This document shows, piece after piece, positions 12,201 to 24,700 of a stretch of 64,000 nucleotides of DNA. Numbering within the stretch: position 1 is the stretch's first letter; the number at the start of each line of letters is the position of its first letter. Source of the DNA: Sander lucioperca (Eukaryota; Chordata; Actinopteri; Perciformes; Percidae); contig NC_050182.1 of the NCBI RefSeq assembly GCF_008315115.2, positions 24,888,156 to 24,952,155 on the forward strand, in the 5' to 3' direction. Below the pieces are notes generated by a model. It was not told the origin of the DNA and made no database searches. It saw only the letters and a list, made by a program, of their open reading frames with translations. Made by a program: the position numbers and the translations under genes.

Positions 12201-13620
12201 TTTAACTGGAGGTCCAATACAAGTTTTGAACTCCATTTTAAATCACATCACCTAACATACATTACATAACATAGTAGTTCCCAAGCTGGAAGTCAGTCCT
12301 CAGTACAGGATTAACAGGACATGACAAAATAAGAAAGAATGTTTTCTAAGAATTACTAAGAAATATGCAGTTGTAACTTTTTTCGAAATGTTTCATGTTT
12401 TGCAAATTTCTTCTTCTCTTCAGGCTTCTTGAAATAATTCCAATTAAACAATCTTGTGAACTTCTCACAACTCAAAGATGTGGTGAGAGGTTGCAAGTAG
12501 ATATTTAGTTTTTTAAGGTTTTGGAGCCATCGTTTATTATAAGGATTGCAACATTTTCTACATTGACCATTAACATCTAGCATACGCCTACTTTTGTGAC
12601 ATCAACATTTTGCATTGGACACAATTCATGTCAAAGGTCAACAACAGATACAGTTGTTAACAATTAAACAATGAATAAGAACTCAAACAAACTGTATCAT
12701 ATCATACAATGACTGACAATAGCCACACAAAGGCTCAACATCAGTTTGATGCTCTGGCAGACATTAAAGACTTGCAGAGACTCTGCTATGTACATAGGCT
12801 ACATGATGTCAAACAGAGCAGCTGCCCTAAGGAATCACGTTTTCCAGCAGGTGTTTATACACCTAGGGGACTGTGTCTGTGTCATTTCTCCGCCTTTCTA
12901 TTTTACCAGCCGTTAACGACAGCTGCCTGGGAACACAACAGCAGCCGCTACAATTTAGGGAATCTTGAATTATGCAGTTATTGGAAGGTTGTTCAATGCT
13001 GTTTGTCACAGAATGCTGGTTGTCTCCTGAAAGTTGTAATCAGTAGAGTAATACATTGGATTAGGAAAACTCAGTAATATAATTTAGAATCAATTTCAGC
13101 TATTCTTTTACTATTCTTCTTCAGCATCTCTACAGACTGGGATAGGATATCATCATCAATAACTCAGGATCTTTTTTCCAAACTTTAACTTTGATTGTTG
13201 GTTATTTAGACATGAATATTTAATGTTATAGATATTTAAAAGGGGCTCACGTGGTGGGTAAAGTGTCCCACAATAACATGCATAGATTTTTGGCCTCGGG
13301 CTCAGCTGTCTTCACGTCTCTTTAAGACATCTGTCTGTGTGTATCAATCATTAAATCCATTGGCCATCAATCAATACCTTCACTGTATTGACCACATGAT
13401 ACTGTAGACAACACGACTGGCCAGTCAATAACCCTCCCGAACACCTCACCTCTACACATTGATGCTAATGTTGCCAATTATGCCTAAGATGTAAATCCGT
13501 TGTTGTGGTGAAAATAAATCTTTCTCTCCTTTAATTGGCGTGAGTTGAGAATGTAGGATTCTCACCTGAGCGGAACTTGTTCCGGATGAGAAGCGACCTC
13601 TCGGAGGCCAGTAGTGTCAT
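5149..13620 (-). CDS. mamstr: MAMSTR / myocardin-family SAP-domain transcriptional coactivator, 14 coding exons
   Basis: Exons (5' to 3'): 13620-13566, 11490-11437, 10491-10445, 9124-9001, 8878-8682, 8546-8415, 7729-7564, 7455-7269, 7145-7001, 6887-6291, 6180-6082, 5935-5798, 5715-5661, 5570-5149. Phases agree throughout and give 805 aa. Residues 1-30 hold the MEF2-binding motif shared by long myocardin and MASTR (begins MTLLASERSLLIRNKF, then SVLQLRIQNRR). An RPEL-like stretch lies near 65-90. KLKYHQYIPPDQ near 240 is the SRF-contact box of myocardin/MRTF proteins. A poly-Q segment follows QQVFLQLQIL near 280. The SAP domain is at about 370-405 (VSELRQQLRKRGLPVSGTK). An acidic IDDILDEPI motif lies near 655, and a DWLETLTSGL tail ends in VEQW. 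The family acts in the nucleus as MEF2/SRF coactivators in muscle. I chose mamstr over myocd, mrtfa or mrtfb because dbp and 19q-type genes are neighbours and MAMSTR sits near DBP in human. The gene assignment is inference; the family assignment is secure. Confidence 0.85.
6291..6887 (-). other. mamstr: SAP-domain exon of mamstr
   Basis: This is the largest internal exon, 199 codons and phase 0 at both ends. It opens directly with the SAP helix-extended loop-helix (SELRQQLRKRGLPVSGTK, then ALLQRLRLF), a putative DNA- or chromatin-binding fold that follows the same PANLxDL linker as in myocardin. The rest is Ser/Pro/Gly-rich and ends with a short poly-Q run and an arginine-rich ELEMRERLRSRPRDR segment. 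That segment occupies the place of the MRTF leucine zipper but has no clear heptad repeat. Confidence 0.9.
7310..7350 (-). repeat. mamstr: CAG/CAA repeat encoding poly-Q in mamstr
   Basis: About eleven consecutive Gln codons, mostly CAG, follow the conserved FLQLQIL segment. The position equals the Q-rich domain of myocardin and MRTF proteins. Confidence 0.9.
8155..8222. repeat. (CA)n/(CACG)n microsatellite in mamstr intron
   Basis: Mixed CACT, CACG and CACA units between the exon pair at 7564-7729 and 8415-8546. Confidence 0.9.
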
Positions 13621-14257
13621 GGTGGAGGGGAGGATGGGTCAGAGTAGCGGGAGAGAGAGGAAATACCTGGTGTCACTCTACCAGGAGGAATGGACCCCTC
13701 TCCTTCTGTCTCTCACTGTTGCAGAGGAGCAGAGGAAGCAGGGGAGTGAGAGAGACAGATGCTTGTTAATCCACTGATAGACACAAACCGATATTGATAG
13801 AGGCACACAAAGCACAGCGGAGATAGATAGAGGGGGAAATAGAGACGCAAAGCCTCTCAGACCTACAGGCAGACTGAACACTGCAGTGAGCTGCTCTGGC
13901 AACAGCAGGCCTCCCTATAGACAGCCTGTCATAATCACACACAGAGTCACAGAGGCCCACCCACTGAGACAGAACTAACGACACAAAATTAAACAGATGA
14001 GGAGGCTTTTAGAGAGACAGAGCGAGGAGCCAGGAGAAGATGAGGAGGAAGAAGGGGACAGTGACGGAGACAGAAGCCCCAGCAGATACTGGGCTGGAGG
14101 ACACTGATTGTGACGGACAAACATGAACTCGCAACACCTACAGCATCGCGCACACACTTACACTGTGACAGCAGGACTGCAAATGTGTCATGCACTAAAA
14201 GAAGTGGAGCTGCCTCTCAAGTAAAGAGGGCTGGGAATCTACATGAGCTGCATTAGT

Positions 14258-14258
<1 letters not shown>

Positions 14259-14303
<45 letters not shown>

Positions 14304-14398
14304 CCTATTAACAATATTGATTTGAACTGGCCAATCAGAGAACACCCAAAGGAAGCTTGTCTGAAGGAAATGGACAAACACACACATACACACACACA

Positions 14399-14457
<59 letters not shown>
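14259..14457. repeat. Two (CA)n microsatellites
   Basis: (CA)n at 14,259-14,301 and 14,376-14,457, separated by 74 bases of unique sequence. Confidence 0.95.
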
Positions 14458-14459
<2 letters not shown>

Positions 14460-15574
14460 ACATGCTGTGGAATAGCTGAGGTTATGCATACTAAATCACC
14501 ATATTTTCCAAATCCCATAAAACACACACACCTCACTTTACAATATGAAGAGCTCAAAAAAGAAGGCAACTCACTCATTAATGCAATGAAATAACAAGCA
14601 ATTGATTGAGATTTTCTTTTCTGGCATAGGCATTATTTCACAGTAGGGCATTGAGGCACAAGAAGGAAAAACAGAGAGAATAAAAGCAAGAGAATGAAAG
14701 AGAATACTTACAGGAAAAGAGAGAATAGAGTCCCTCGGGGGAAATTGGAGTGGATTTAAGATTAAATTGAGAGAGGTGCGAGATGGAGGAAGAGAGGGAA
14801 AGAGAGAACTTTGTAGTGCGTCTAATGACGATTTCTTTCTTTCATGTTCTTTTCATATCCTTTTTTTTTCTTTTGCCCCTTTTCTACACTTCTTTCTTTC
14901 CCCTAAAGGTGAAATGCGAAGAGAAAAAGGATCAGTGGTTCCTTCGTCCCCTTGTCATGGAAGCTCACCCTCTCTACCTCTGCCTCGCTCTCACTGCCCC
15001 CTCTCCCCATCCGCCCCAAAGCATCCTGGATCCTTGGTGCCAACTGTGAGCGACTGTCAAACTTTACCCCTCCCATGGCCTCGTCTCCCCCCCTCCCCTT
15101 TCACCATAGAAGCCATTCACTCCCCCCTTATGTCTGCTGTCTGATTGATTGAGGAGCAGATTCAAAGACAGTAAGCACCTTTGTATTTGTTTGTTTGTTT
15201 CTTCATGACTTTGACAACAAGTAGACCCACTGATGAAGTCAGTGCATTTCCTTAATGTAAGAAACTGAATTGCCACATAATGTGATGGATAGAAAAGTGA
15301 AGGCAGGATAAAGAGACGGTTTATTACAAGGCAGCGAGAAAAGCCCGGGGAGTGTTTTGGGCTCACATCAAATCATGTACTGCAGCAGGACTGCAGGCTC
15401 ATATGTTTATATATTACCTTTGGGTCACCCTCCTACAATGATTTAGTACAGTTTGCATGTGCGTGTATTATGTGTGTGTGTGACACATAAGAGGTCAGTG
15501 TCCGTTAGCATATAGTTTGCAACTATGCAACTTTGGTGAACATGTAGGAGAGTGTTTTTTCCTATGTGTGCATG

Positions 15575-15575
<1 letters not shown>

Positions 15576-15639
<64 letters not shown>

Positions 15640-15682
15640 TGTGTGTGTGTGTGTGTGTGTGTCTGTGTGTGTGTGTGTGTGT

Positions 15683-15727
<45 letters not shown>
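15576..15727. repeat. Long (GT)n microsatellite
   Basis: About 150 bases of GT with three single-base interruptions. It has Z-DNA-forming potential and is probably highly polymorphic. Confidence 0.97.
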
Positions 15728-15728
<1 letters not shown>

Positions 15729-16405
15729 CTTAGGGCTGCAGAAGGGGAAAAGTGGGGGAAGTGAGGTTGTAGCTGGAGCACCTGTTCTTTCGATTTGACA
15801 GACAGGCCGGCGTGTGCTGGTTCAGCAGGTCGTAAAGAGGGGGAGACAGAGAGGGGAGGTAGAGGAGACAGCAAAAGTTGGTGAGGAAGGGAAGGCGCAA
15901 CACTGAGGGAAGTCTCTACTACAGGGACAGGAAATGAGTGGGGCTGATACAGGAGGGGAAAAAAAGAGGTTGCTGCCATTTTATCTGATGTGAAAAGAAT
16001 GTGTGACGTCGAGTTTCACTAATCGAAGAACACGAAGCAGAGATAGCACCGCATGGGCAAATTACAGTTGCCATGGAACAAAATGGAACAACTAATGGAA
16101 CACAAAATGAATGGGAACCTTAATTTGATAAATGGTTATAGATGGATGGCTCTTTCAGGTGCCATTTGAACAGTACGCCTGTTTTTTTCTGTCATTATAG
16201 AATCTCACCTTTGACAGCTCTTCCTCTTATGTCCTGTAAATTAATTTCACACACACACACACACATATAAACACTGACTGCACTGACAGCATGGCACATT
16301 ATTGAGGGAAAGGTGATGTAATTGCTTATTCCTCTGGTTCCCCTCCACAGATACACCCTCTCCTTTACAGCCTGGACTCCCTCTCTAATTAACACCTGTT
16401 ACCCT

Positions 16406-16408
<3 letters not shown>

Positions 16409-16458
<50 letters not shown>

Positions 16459-16472
16459 CCTCCCTCCCTCCC
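16409..16472. repeat. (CT)n/(CCCT)n microsatellite
   Basis: A pure (CT)n run is followed by five CCCT units. Confidence 0.95.
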
Positions 16473-17373
16473 TCACACTCCCTCACACACACAGACTCCA
16501 TACTGTTAATCCTGCACTGTGTCTGGTGAGCAAGGAGGCTTGCCCGCTTTCACTTGTGAAATATCATATTTCGCTGTTTAATTCTGGACTCATCTACAGT
16601 ATTTGTACAGGACCCTGCCTTCACATGCAACACACAGTCTATGAAGCATTATATAGCTCGGAATAAAAGTATAATCGTGGGGGATTTCATATTTATGTCA
16701 AACCTGCCTCCTTCGCTGCTGAAACTGCAGAGTTTGAATGTAGATCCAGCTCTCCCCAGGCTCACTGTCTTCTGCTTTCACCCTGGTATAAGTATCCCTC
16801 CACCATTTGAGAGAGCTGAGAGACAGCATAGGAAATGAGCCAGTACATGCAGCACATCATAAGTGTGAGTGTGCCCTCACATGGCTGAACTGTGCAATGA
16901 CAAAAAAAAGAAATCCATTCATGGTTAGTTTAGCTTTCCATCATTTTTGCTCCCAGTGGCAATAATGGGACGTCTGTGATGCAACAGAGCGAATATACAA
17001 CAAACATATCAAAGTGCAGAATGTATCAAAGAGAGTAAAAAGCTAAAACATACCAGTCTAACACTTCATTACATCTGCTGCCTCTCCCTGGTTGTTCATA
17101 ACTGTCTATTCTCGTCCCTCTCTCCTCTCCTCCTCTACCTTTATCACTTCAATCACTTGGCCATGTGCCTCGTGCCACTCAGAAGCCCTGCTGCCCGTTC
17201 CACTTCATGCTGCACAAACACAGCCACACACTGACATAGGCCAATTTCAAACACACACACAGACCACAGAGATTTCTGTCCGCACTGTATCCATCATCCA
17301 TCTGTCTGTCAGTCACTGCACTTTGAAGTTGTGTGCAATCTGGATAGCTACCAACCCTACACAAACATACAAA

Positions 17374-17377
<4 letters not shown>

Positions 17378-17427
<50 letters not shown>

Positions 17428-17489
17428 AACACACACACACACTCTCTCCTATAGTACTGTACAAATACAATGCCAGCTGGACTGCTGAT

Positions 17490-17530
<41 letters not shown>
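17378..17530. repeat. Two (CA)n microsatellites
   Basis: (CA)n at 17,378-17,442 (interrupted) and 17,492-17,530. Confidence 0.95.
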
Positions 17531-17532
<2 letters not shown>

Positions 17533-17984
17533 CTAGTTGAATATGCATAATCATCATGCTCTGAGGACTTCGTATGCTCAGCAATGCAACAGCCCAGTGG
17601 TGTCAATTAGGGCACCAGAATCTGTTTTGTGTTACTTACAGAACAGCATTGATTTAATGGCTTAACCCTCACAGTGACCTTAACAATATGTACGTAGCAC
17701 TTCAATTAGCTTCTACAGCCAGACGGCTATAGGAGCAATTGTTAGTTAGGGCCCCATCTTTTATGGAATAGATGAGGAGGGGCATACTGTCAGTATAAGT
17801 CAGAAATTAATAGAGTCAAGTCGATGTTTACATTACATTGTAGGGTATCAGAATGAGGAATGGGTGCAGTGTATTAGCATATAGAATATAGTGATACGGT
17901 CATTTATTGGCATCAAAAACAGATGTTAATATTTGTTTTTGGCACTTTCTGCCTATCACTAGCCTTAATAAAGATTACAAACGC

Positions 17985-19380
17985 TTCAAGGTAAAGCTGG
18001 ACATGACCCTGACAGAAACTCAGGATGCCACAATACGTGCGGCAGCTCCCAGAGTGGCAGCAGGCAGAAAGTGGAACCCATCTGATGCGGTGCAGCAAGG
18101 CGAAATCCATTCTCAGGCATGGAGAGATTGTGGGCCAAGTTCAGCATGGAAGAGGCGGCTTTGGGCAAGGCCCACGTAGACTCACATAGCACAGAGCAAC
18201 ACCTGCCCAGAAGAAAGAGCTTGTGGTAAAAGAGATATGACAGCAAGAGGAGGCAGAACAATGTGTAAAGTCAGTCTCACATGTGAAGCAGGGTCAATGG
18301 ACAAGATGGGAAATCCTGGAACACCGGAAGCTTGCCTGGAAGAAACTTTTGGGGAATGTAAGGAGGCAGACTTAGCTTCATCATCAGAGCTATCTATTGG
18401 GGTAGTGGCGTGGGGAAGACCAACCATGTCCCCTCTGCCATATACCAGCAACCCTACAGAACATACTCACCAGCTTCAAGACCAGCCTTACCCAGGGACA
18501 CTTCGGTGTCGCACGGACCGCTACAGGAAATCATTCCTACCACATGCAATAAAACTTTTAACACTTCAACACTGAGTGTTAGATAAGACTCATATACATC
18601 ACAAATACTGCACTATAGTGCAACTTGCACAAACAGGTTTACTTACATCTTTATAAATACTATTTGAGTAGGTTGTACATTTTTATTTGCCACATGTTTA
18701 TACGTTTGTACATTGTTTCCTGTGTATATTTTTTGAATAGTTGTTCTTGTATTCTGTCCTATTTATTATTCTTGTATATTCTGTATGTGTGCTGCGTGTC
18801 TTATATTTGCTGCTGTAGCACTGACATTTCCCAATTTGGGATCGTTAAAGTCTATCTAATCTAATCTAATCTTATCTATACCTGGAGACACAACCAGGTC
18901 TGACGGTCAGCAACTGCCACTTGTGCTGAAAGAATACGGACTAACAACAATGCCCTCTCTCTCTCAACCCCTGGCTTCTCAAACACCATGGCTTTTGTAC
19001 CAGCAGGAAAGGTGTCACAGAGGTCAACTGCAGGAAAAGAACCAAGCCAACTGGGCACAGCCCGGGATTGGAAGATGAAGGTTGATCTAGGCCAAAGCTC
19101 ACTTTTCCACTGGAGATCATCACAACCAGTCTCAGCCAGATCAGATCCTGTGGTCAGCCTCGCAAAAGGCCCTGTTCATAATAGAACTGACGGTGCCATG
19201 GGAGGATGCAGTTGGTGAAGCGTACAAATGCAAGAAGCTGAGGTACTCTAACCTGGCACCTGAAGCAGGACAAAAGGGCTGGAGAACATGGATGCTCCCA
19301 GTGGAGGTTGGCTACAGGGGTTTTGTGGCTATGGCTGCTGAAAGGGAAGGGAGTCCGAAGACAGGCCATTAAGTATGCTT
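17985..19380 (+). mobile_element. Decayed RLE-type non-LTR retrotransposon remnant
   Basis: Broken plus-strand frames resemble the C-terminal part of a teleost non-LTR polyprotein. About 18,080-18,180 reads LRHGEIVGQVQHGRGG. About 18,240-18,430 reads KVSLTCEAGSMDKMGNPG, then a SSSELS segment. About 19,040-19,380, after the insertion, carries a degraded PD-x-ELTVPWE-like endonuclease region (SRPKLTFPLEIITTS frame) and a terminal RRQAIKYA. Several stops and frameshifts show it is dead. The restriction-enzyme-like endonuclease layout suggests an R2/R4/HERO-like clade; the exact family is not certain. Confidence 0.6.
18480..18878 (+). mobile_element. LINE 3' end nested inside the RLE retrotransposon remnant
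   Basis: It carries the end of an ORF2 (CRTDRYRKSFLPHAIKLL), a 3' UTR with GCTGCTGTAGCACTGACATT and CCCAATTTGGGAT, and a (TCTAA)n-like tandem tail. Sequence of the outer element resumes right after the tail, so this copy inserted later. 5' truncation is typical of LINEs. Confidence 0.65.
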
Positions 19381-21745
19381 TAATTATAGTTCAAACTTTA
19401 CGTACATATCATGTAGAGACAAGTTGAAAAAAACAATCAAAAGTGCTGATGTGGGGCTTTCACGCTGTTATTTATGTCTGTAGAACATAAATGTTTTATT
19501 GAAAAAAAAATTAAAACTGTGAATTAATCATACAGTATTTCAGTGATTTACAATGACATACAGTTGGGATTACCTCATTGTTCTGCTGTATTCGTGTGTA
19601 TAAATAGTGAAACAATATGTTTTATAACCTTGAACTGTTGAGGTGATTATCATATTATAAAAAGAATTCTTATAGTTACATGTGTCATTTTTCTTGTATT
19701 TTTGGTTTTTGGCAGCTTTGCTAAAAAAAAAAAGGGATACCGTTATTTTTAGTGAAGACAGTTTGAAAGGTGCTCAACAAAGAGAAACTACATACATAGA
19801 AAGCCAGCAAGAATAAACCAAAATTAACCTGAACTCCAGTATTTCATCAAACTGATGCAACAATCCTGTAAATCTAATGTCACCATAAAGCATGCCTGCT
19901 CATTTATTTGCATCTTTGCCTGCAATGACTTAATACAGCTAGAGAGAGTCAAGGATATACTGTAGGTTCACATTTTCTATAGTCTATCTAAAGATATTAC
20001 TCACAAGCCCATTATGTACATTGAAAAAGTTATTTGTTGCTATATTCATTACCCCTGATGATATCCCTTCTTAACATGCGTCCATTGAAAGAGATGAGGG
20101 ACACAACACAGTCCTTTTTTGGGCAAAAATTACTTCTAAAGTTCAGCTGAAGCTAAAATGAGGTTTCAACCGTTTGACTTAAGTCAAACTGTTGGACAGT
20201 CTTTAGACTATGAGTTCTTTGTGGACCAAAAGTCTTTTTATGTATTAGTATTTTTTTATGTATGAGTTGCAATTTATACATTCAGTTCAAGGTAAAATAG
20301 TGATGCATTAAACATCTACTCTTACTATTTCAATTGAGCAAATATTCTCCCCTATCTCCAAGAACAGACCATCAGCAGCACATTTTTCATTCTCTGCTTG
20401 GTTAACCTTTGCTCTTCACACCCTCCACATCTCTCTCCTTCCACTGACCCTCTATAAAAGTGAGTTTGCCAAACTAAAATACAGTAGAGCTTAGCGTAGG
20501 CCTTTAAGCATGCCAGAGAACCTATACTCGCACAATGGCCAGCGTAGAAATAAGGAATGGGTCGGCCACAAGGACCCAGTCAGGTCATTTGAGCGATACA
20601 GTATTTAATAACTTATCTTGAGCTGAGCTCTGTTGGGCTCTGTGGCTTAAATGGAGCAGAAAATTGAGAGTGTGCAAAAAAACAGAGGACTGTCTTACAA
20701 ACTCAATTACTCCCTGGAGGCAGTCCAGGAGATATATATCAGATATCTTAATTTTTTTTTCTTTTTTCTTCACAAAGATCCAAAGTAAAGTCTGGTCTCA
20801 TCTTTGGTGATTAACATAGAGCAGAATCAATTCTGAGGATCATCATAAATGAGAGCAGAGATATAAACCCTGGCCCTGGTGTTTATGATCAAGAAAAGTT
20901 ATACTGTATGTGATTAATGGAAAAAAGCCACATCAAATATACTGCAATTCTTTTAACATGCGTATGGCAAAGACACCAACGTGGAAGAAAAGATGAGACA
21001 AAGATTTAATTCAAATAAGTTAACATAATTCACATTAAACAAAAAGCCAATCTGAATATAGTGTTTGTGTTAGAATGACTCAAAAACATTTGGTCAAACT
21101 CACATGATATGAATTAAATACATAAAATACGACAGCGGCAACAAAAGATAAAGTAAGCATTTTCCTTCACAATGTAAAAAAAGTTAATATTGAAATAAAA
21201 CAAGTGCAAATGACTCACAGTGTCTCTGACAGTAGGAAAGATAGATTATGTCTTTCACATGAGATAGTGCAGCTCTTACAAATAGTACTCTTTATATACA
21301 TAGTTAGAGCAGAGGATTGTTGAGAGTAAATAAGTTATCCTTTTCTGAGCACTTGAGGGTTTTACATATTGGATTGTATGGGAATGCAACTTCATGGGGG
21401 CATGTTAGCAGTCTAATTAATATTCTATAACTCACATAAAAATCATGATTTCAAGCATGACCTTTCCCTTTCATATACATATACACATATGGAACTTTTC
21501 TCATACAGGAAAGCTAATGTCAAAATCATGTATGACTTCTGATTTGAAGTTTTAACCACTGAATGGAATGGGAATAATATACATTAATATAAATAAATAA
21601 GCTTAAAAACATTGAAATAAATATTGCAAGTGCCCCCTATTTTAAATGTCAATTAATGAGGAAAGTTTAGTGTCTAACCAGAGTTACATTTGATCACCTT
21701 CCGCCTCCTTCCCTTCACTTTGGAGTCTATATGCAGAAAACTCTT
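19381..21745. other. AT-rich intergenic DNA and probable znf524 3' UTR
   Basis: No conserved frame, RNA gene or clear repeat seen. The right end, adjacent to the znf524 stop codon, should be its 3' UTR on the minus strand; no polyadenylation site can be assigned with confidence. Confidence 0.45.
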
Positions 21746-24700
21746 TTAAGTTTCCATCTCAGACTCAGAGTTGTCCAAATTAGACACAGTAGAGCTGTAC
21801 CATTCAGCACTCTCTTCTTTCTCCTGCACTCCGGATCCGCCGCCTCCTCCTTTGTCTCTTCTCTCGTTCAGCATTTCCATGGCTACTTGGTGGTAAGGGT
21901 GTTTGCGTTTGGTGTGTCGGCGTAGCGTGTTGCGCTCGGCAAAGCGTGTGTGGCAAAGTTGGCACTGGTATGGTTTCTCTCCGGTGTGGACCCTTTGGTG
22001 GCGCTGGAGCTCACCAGCCTCCCTGAAGCGTTTGGAGCAGATGTGGCAAACAAAGTTCCTCTGGCCTGTGTGGATGTGCTTGTGTCTCTTTTGACGAAAG
22101 ATAGTAAACATTTGATCACAAATCGATGAAAATATCTCTCAACACTTTCATTAATGCACCTAAAATCAATATTTTTATATTAACAATGGATCATATAGAC
22201 TACATGTGAAAGGGGTCACCCGTAGTGATGAACCCAGACACTTTAGCCAGAGCTTAGTAAATCTTTCAGCTCATTGTTGGGATTTACCAGCAACTTTACT
22301 GTTTTGGTTCAGTCTGACTGCTCTCATAGGAGCGTGCTCGGCCACAGCAGGCAGCTGTTTTAGGCTAAACAGCTCTAAAAACCCACTGTACACTACCTGC
22401 TCAGCACCAAACGACAGACAGACAAAGTTAGTGACTAGCTAGTGAACATAGTGGAGCATTTAGCAGCTAAGGAGCCAGATACTTCCCACAGGAGTTGGTG
22501 AAAACCAAGACTCCATGTCAGCTGGATGAGTAAATAAGCAACTCTTTGCTAACATGTCAACCTGAAATGTGATAAAATGTCAGAATTGTTTCTGCTGCAC
22601 CCAAGTGGCCTAAACATCAGTTATTGCATTTTTAACAGTCACATGCAGCACAAATGCACTAATCATTTGCGACATCTGTTCAAGTGGCTGGTGTTATTAC
22701 TTTTATTGCTCATTAAATGATTGTTGTAATTAGCTTGCAACTGACCTGCAGATGGCTGGAGCGTTTGAAGGCTTTGCTGCACTGCTGGCAAACGTGAGGC
22801 TTCTTCTGCGAGTGCGTGATGGCGTGGCGCTCAAGGTCAGAGAGGTAAAAGAAGACCCGCGGGCACAGCTCGCAGTACAGAACCCTGCGAGGGGCCGTGC
22901 CGTCAGGTGTCCACTCTGGAGAGAGAGGATCCAGCGGGTCGAGGGGGCCCAGCGGGTCGAGTTTATCAGAGGGGAGAATGGGTCCGATGGGAGGGGAGGG
23001 GGGAGCAGCAGCGTTGGAGAAGTAAAGATGGTCGTCCAGAGGTAAATGTTCTGAGTGGTGGTTAGACGGGTCAAATCTGGGTTCCGAGGCTGGTGATTGG
23101 GCCTCTGAGCTGGGCTGGGCTAAGGGGTCAAAGGTCAAACTAGCAGAATGTGGGTGAGGAGAGGATGCTGTAAAAGTTGATGGCTTATTGTTTTCACTTG
23201 AGACTTCTTCAGCAGATATGGCTTCGCTTCCAACATTTGAATCGGCAGAGTCGTTTTGAAGAGCAGGAGAGGACGAACGGACAGTGAGAGAGGGGAGAAC
23301 AGAGCCGGAGTTTACATTGGTCACTCCTGACAGGATGACAGGGGGGTTGTTGGGGCTCAGTCTGATGACTGGGTGGGACAGCGTGGGCAGAGGTGATCCC
23401 AGCGTGCTGACCTGACCGGAGGGCAAAGGGAGGGAGACGGGTGCAGAGGCTGCCGTGATCTGGGACAACTGACCAGTGGAGGGGTCGAGGACAGTGATAG
23501 GGGTGGAGGTAGAGTCACCAGAGGAAGAGGGTACAGATGAAAGGAGAAGGAACACGGGGGCGGAAGCACCAGTGGCGGTCTGAGTAACTGAAAGGGGAAG
23601 CGAGAGACCCACCTGAGCTGAGGTGAGCTGAGGAGAAGAAGAGGAGGATGACAGGAGGAGAATAGGAGTGTTAGTAGAAGTGTTTGTGATGATCTGAATG
23701 GGCTGGTTGGGGATTGATATAACAGCATTGGCCTCCTGAACAGATTTGCCGCTTGGCTCTGCAGCCTTAGAGGGAGCTGAGTTTTTAATCAAACCTGTGA
23801 AGACTTCTGGAGTCTTTGTTTGATCAACACCTAGTGATGGAGAATCAGTAGCAGGGGCTGGTGAGTTGTAAAGATGATCAGAAGGTGGATATAGTGCATT
23901 ATCTAAACTTTGGCTGAGGCTAGGATCTGCTAATGTGGCTAATTGTGGCGACCTCATTTCTTCAACCTGATCCTCTGACGTGGAAGCATCGACCTGCGGC
24001 ACTTTGAGTCCGTCTGGACTAAGCGTATACGGGATTCCCCGGTCGTCTATGAGAAGAAGGTTTTCAGTGTCACAGTCTATCGAGGAGAGGGAGGTAAAGA
24101 CAGAGGTAGAAAAGAAAGAGGGAGACAGGAGAGAGTCTTCAAGTGTATCTGTGGCGTCCATACGCAGCACAGAGCCCTCTCCTTCACCATCATCGTCCTC
24201 TTCTACTACATCTCTGTCCCCTTCTCCCTCATATTCATCCACCTCCATAATCAGCGAGCTCTCGCAACCAGAGTCATCCAGGAAGCGTTCACACCTCTCT
24301 CGACTCTCCCTTTTCTTGGGCAGACTCAGGTCCAGTGCTTCTGTCTGTTCTTCCATTCCCACTTCATCAAACATCTTACAACACCTCAAGTCCATTTCTT
24401 GCAAAACTAAAGGAATATTTTCCTCAATTTCTCTCTCTGTAGTTTCCTCTTTAATCCCTTTCAGGCTCAATATTTTAACTGCATTAGTGCTTGAGCTCAA
24501 AGGAGTTTCTGACTCATCAGTGTGAATGATTTTAGCACCTGTAACAAGTCTGTCTTTGCACACTGTTTCCTCCCTCTCTGCCTCTGTTTCATGGAATGAT
24601 TCTGGCTTAGCTTCCTCAGTCTTATGATAAGTAACATCCGTGATTTCTCCTTTTTTCTTAACAGCAGATAGTAGGATTTTACTTCTGTGTTTTTCTGCTC

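Larger units (their letters stand above)
13621..17980. other. mamstr 5' flank, microsatellite-rich, no further gene
   Basis: Upstream of the mamstr start codon. The sequence holds five (CA)/(GT)/(CT) tracts and purine-rich stretches but no conserved protein frame. The mamstr promoter or 5' non-coding exons must lie in or beyond this stretch; I cannot place a TSS. Confidence 0.5.

Noticed and set aside
12709..13077. 122-codon plus-strand frame in mamstr intron 1
   Set aside because: No domain, no Kozak or splice support, on the strand opposite to the gene; chance.
5149..13620. Naming this gene mrtfa, mrtfb or myocd
   Set aside because: The MTLL... MEF2 motif excludes typical MRTFA/B starts, and linkage to dbp and 19q-type genes favours mamstr. 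myocd remains a weaker alternative.
14195..14578. Long open frames of alternating Cys-Val or His-Thr
   Set aside because: They are translations of (CA)n/(GT)n microsatellites; the same holds at 15.4-15.9, 17.2-17.6, 28.2, 33.5-33.7, 43.1 and 44.1 kb.
23980..24525. 181-codon plus-strand frame
   Set aside because: Antisense shadow of the znf524 coding exon (Ser-rich because the sense strand is rich in acidic codons).
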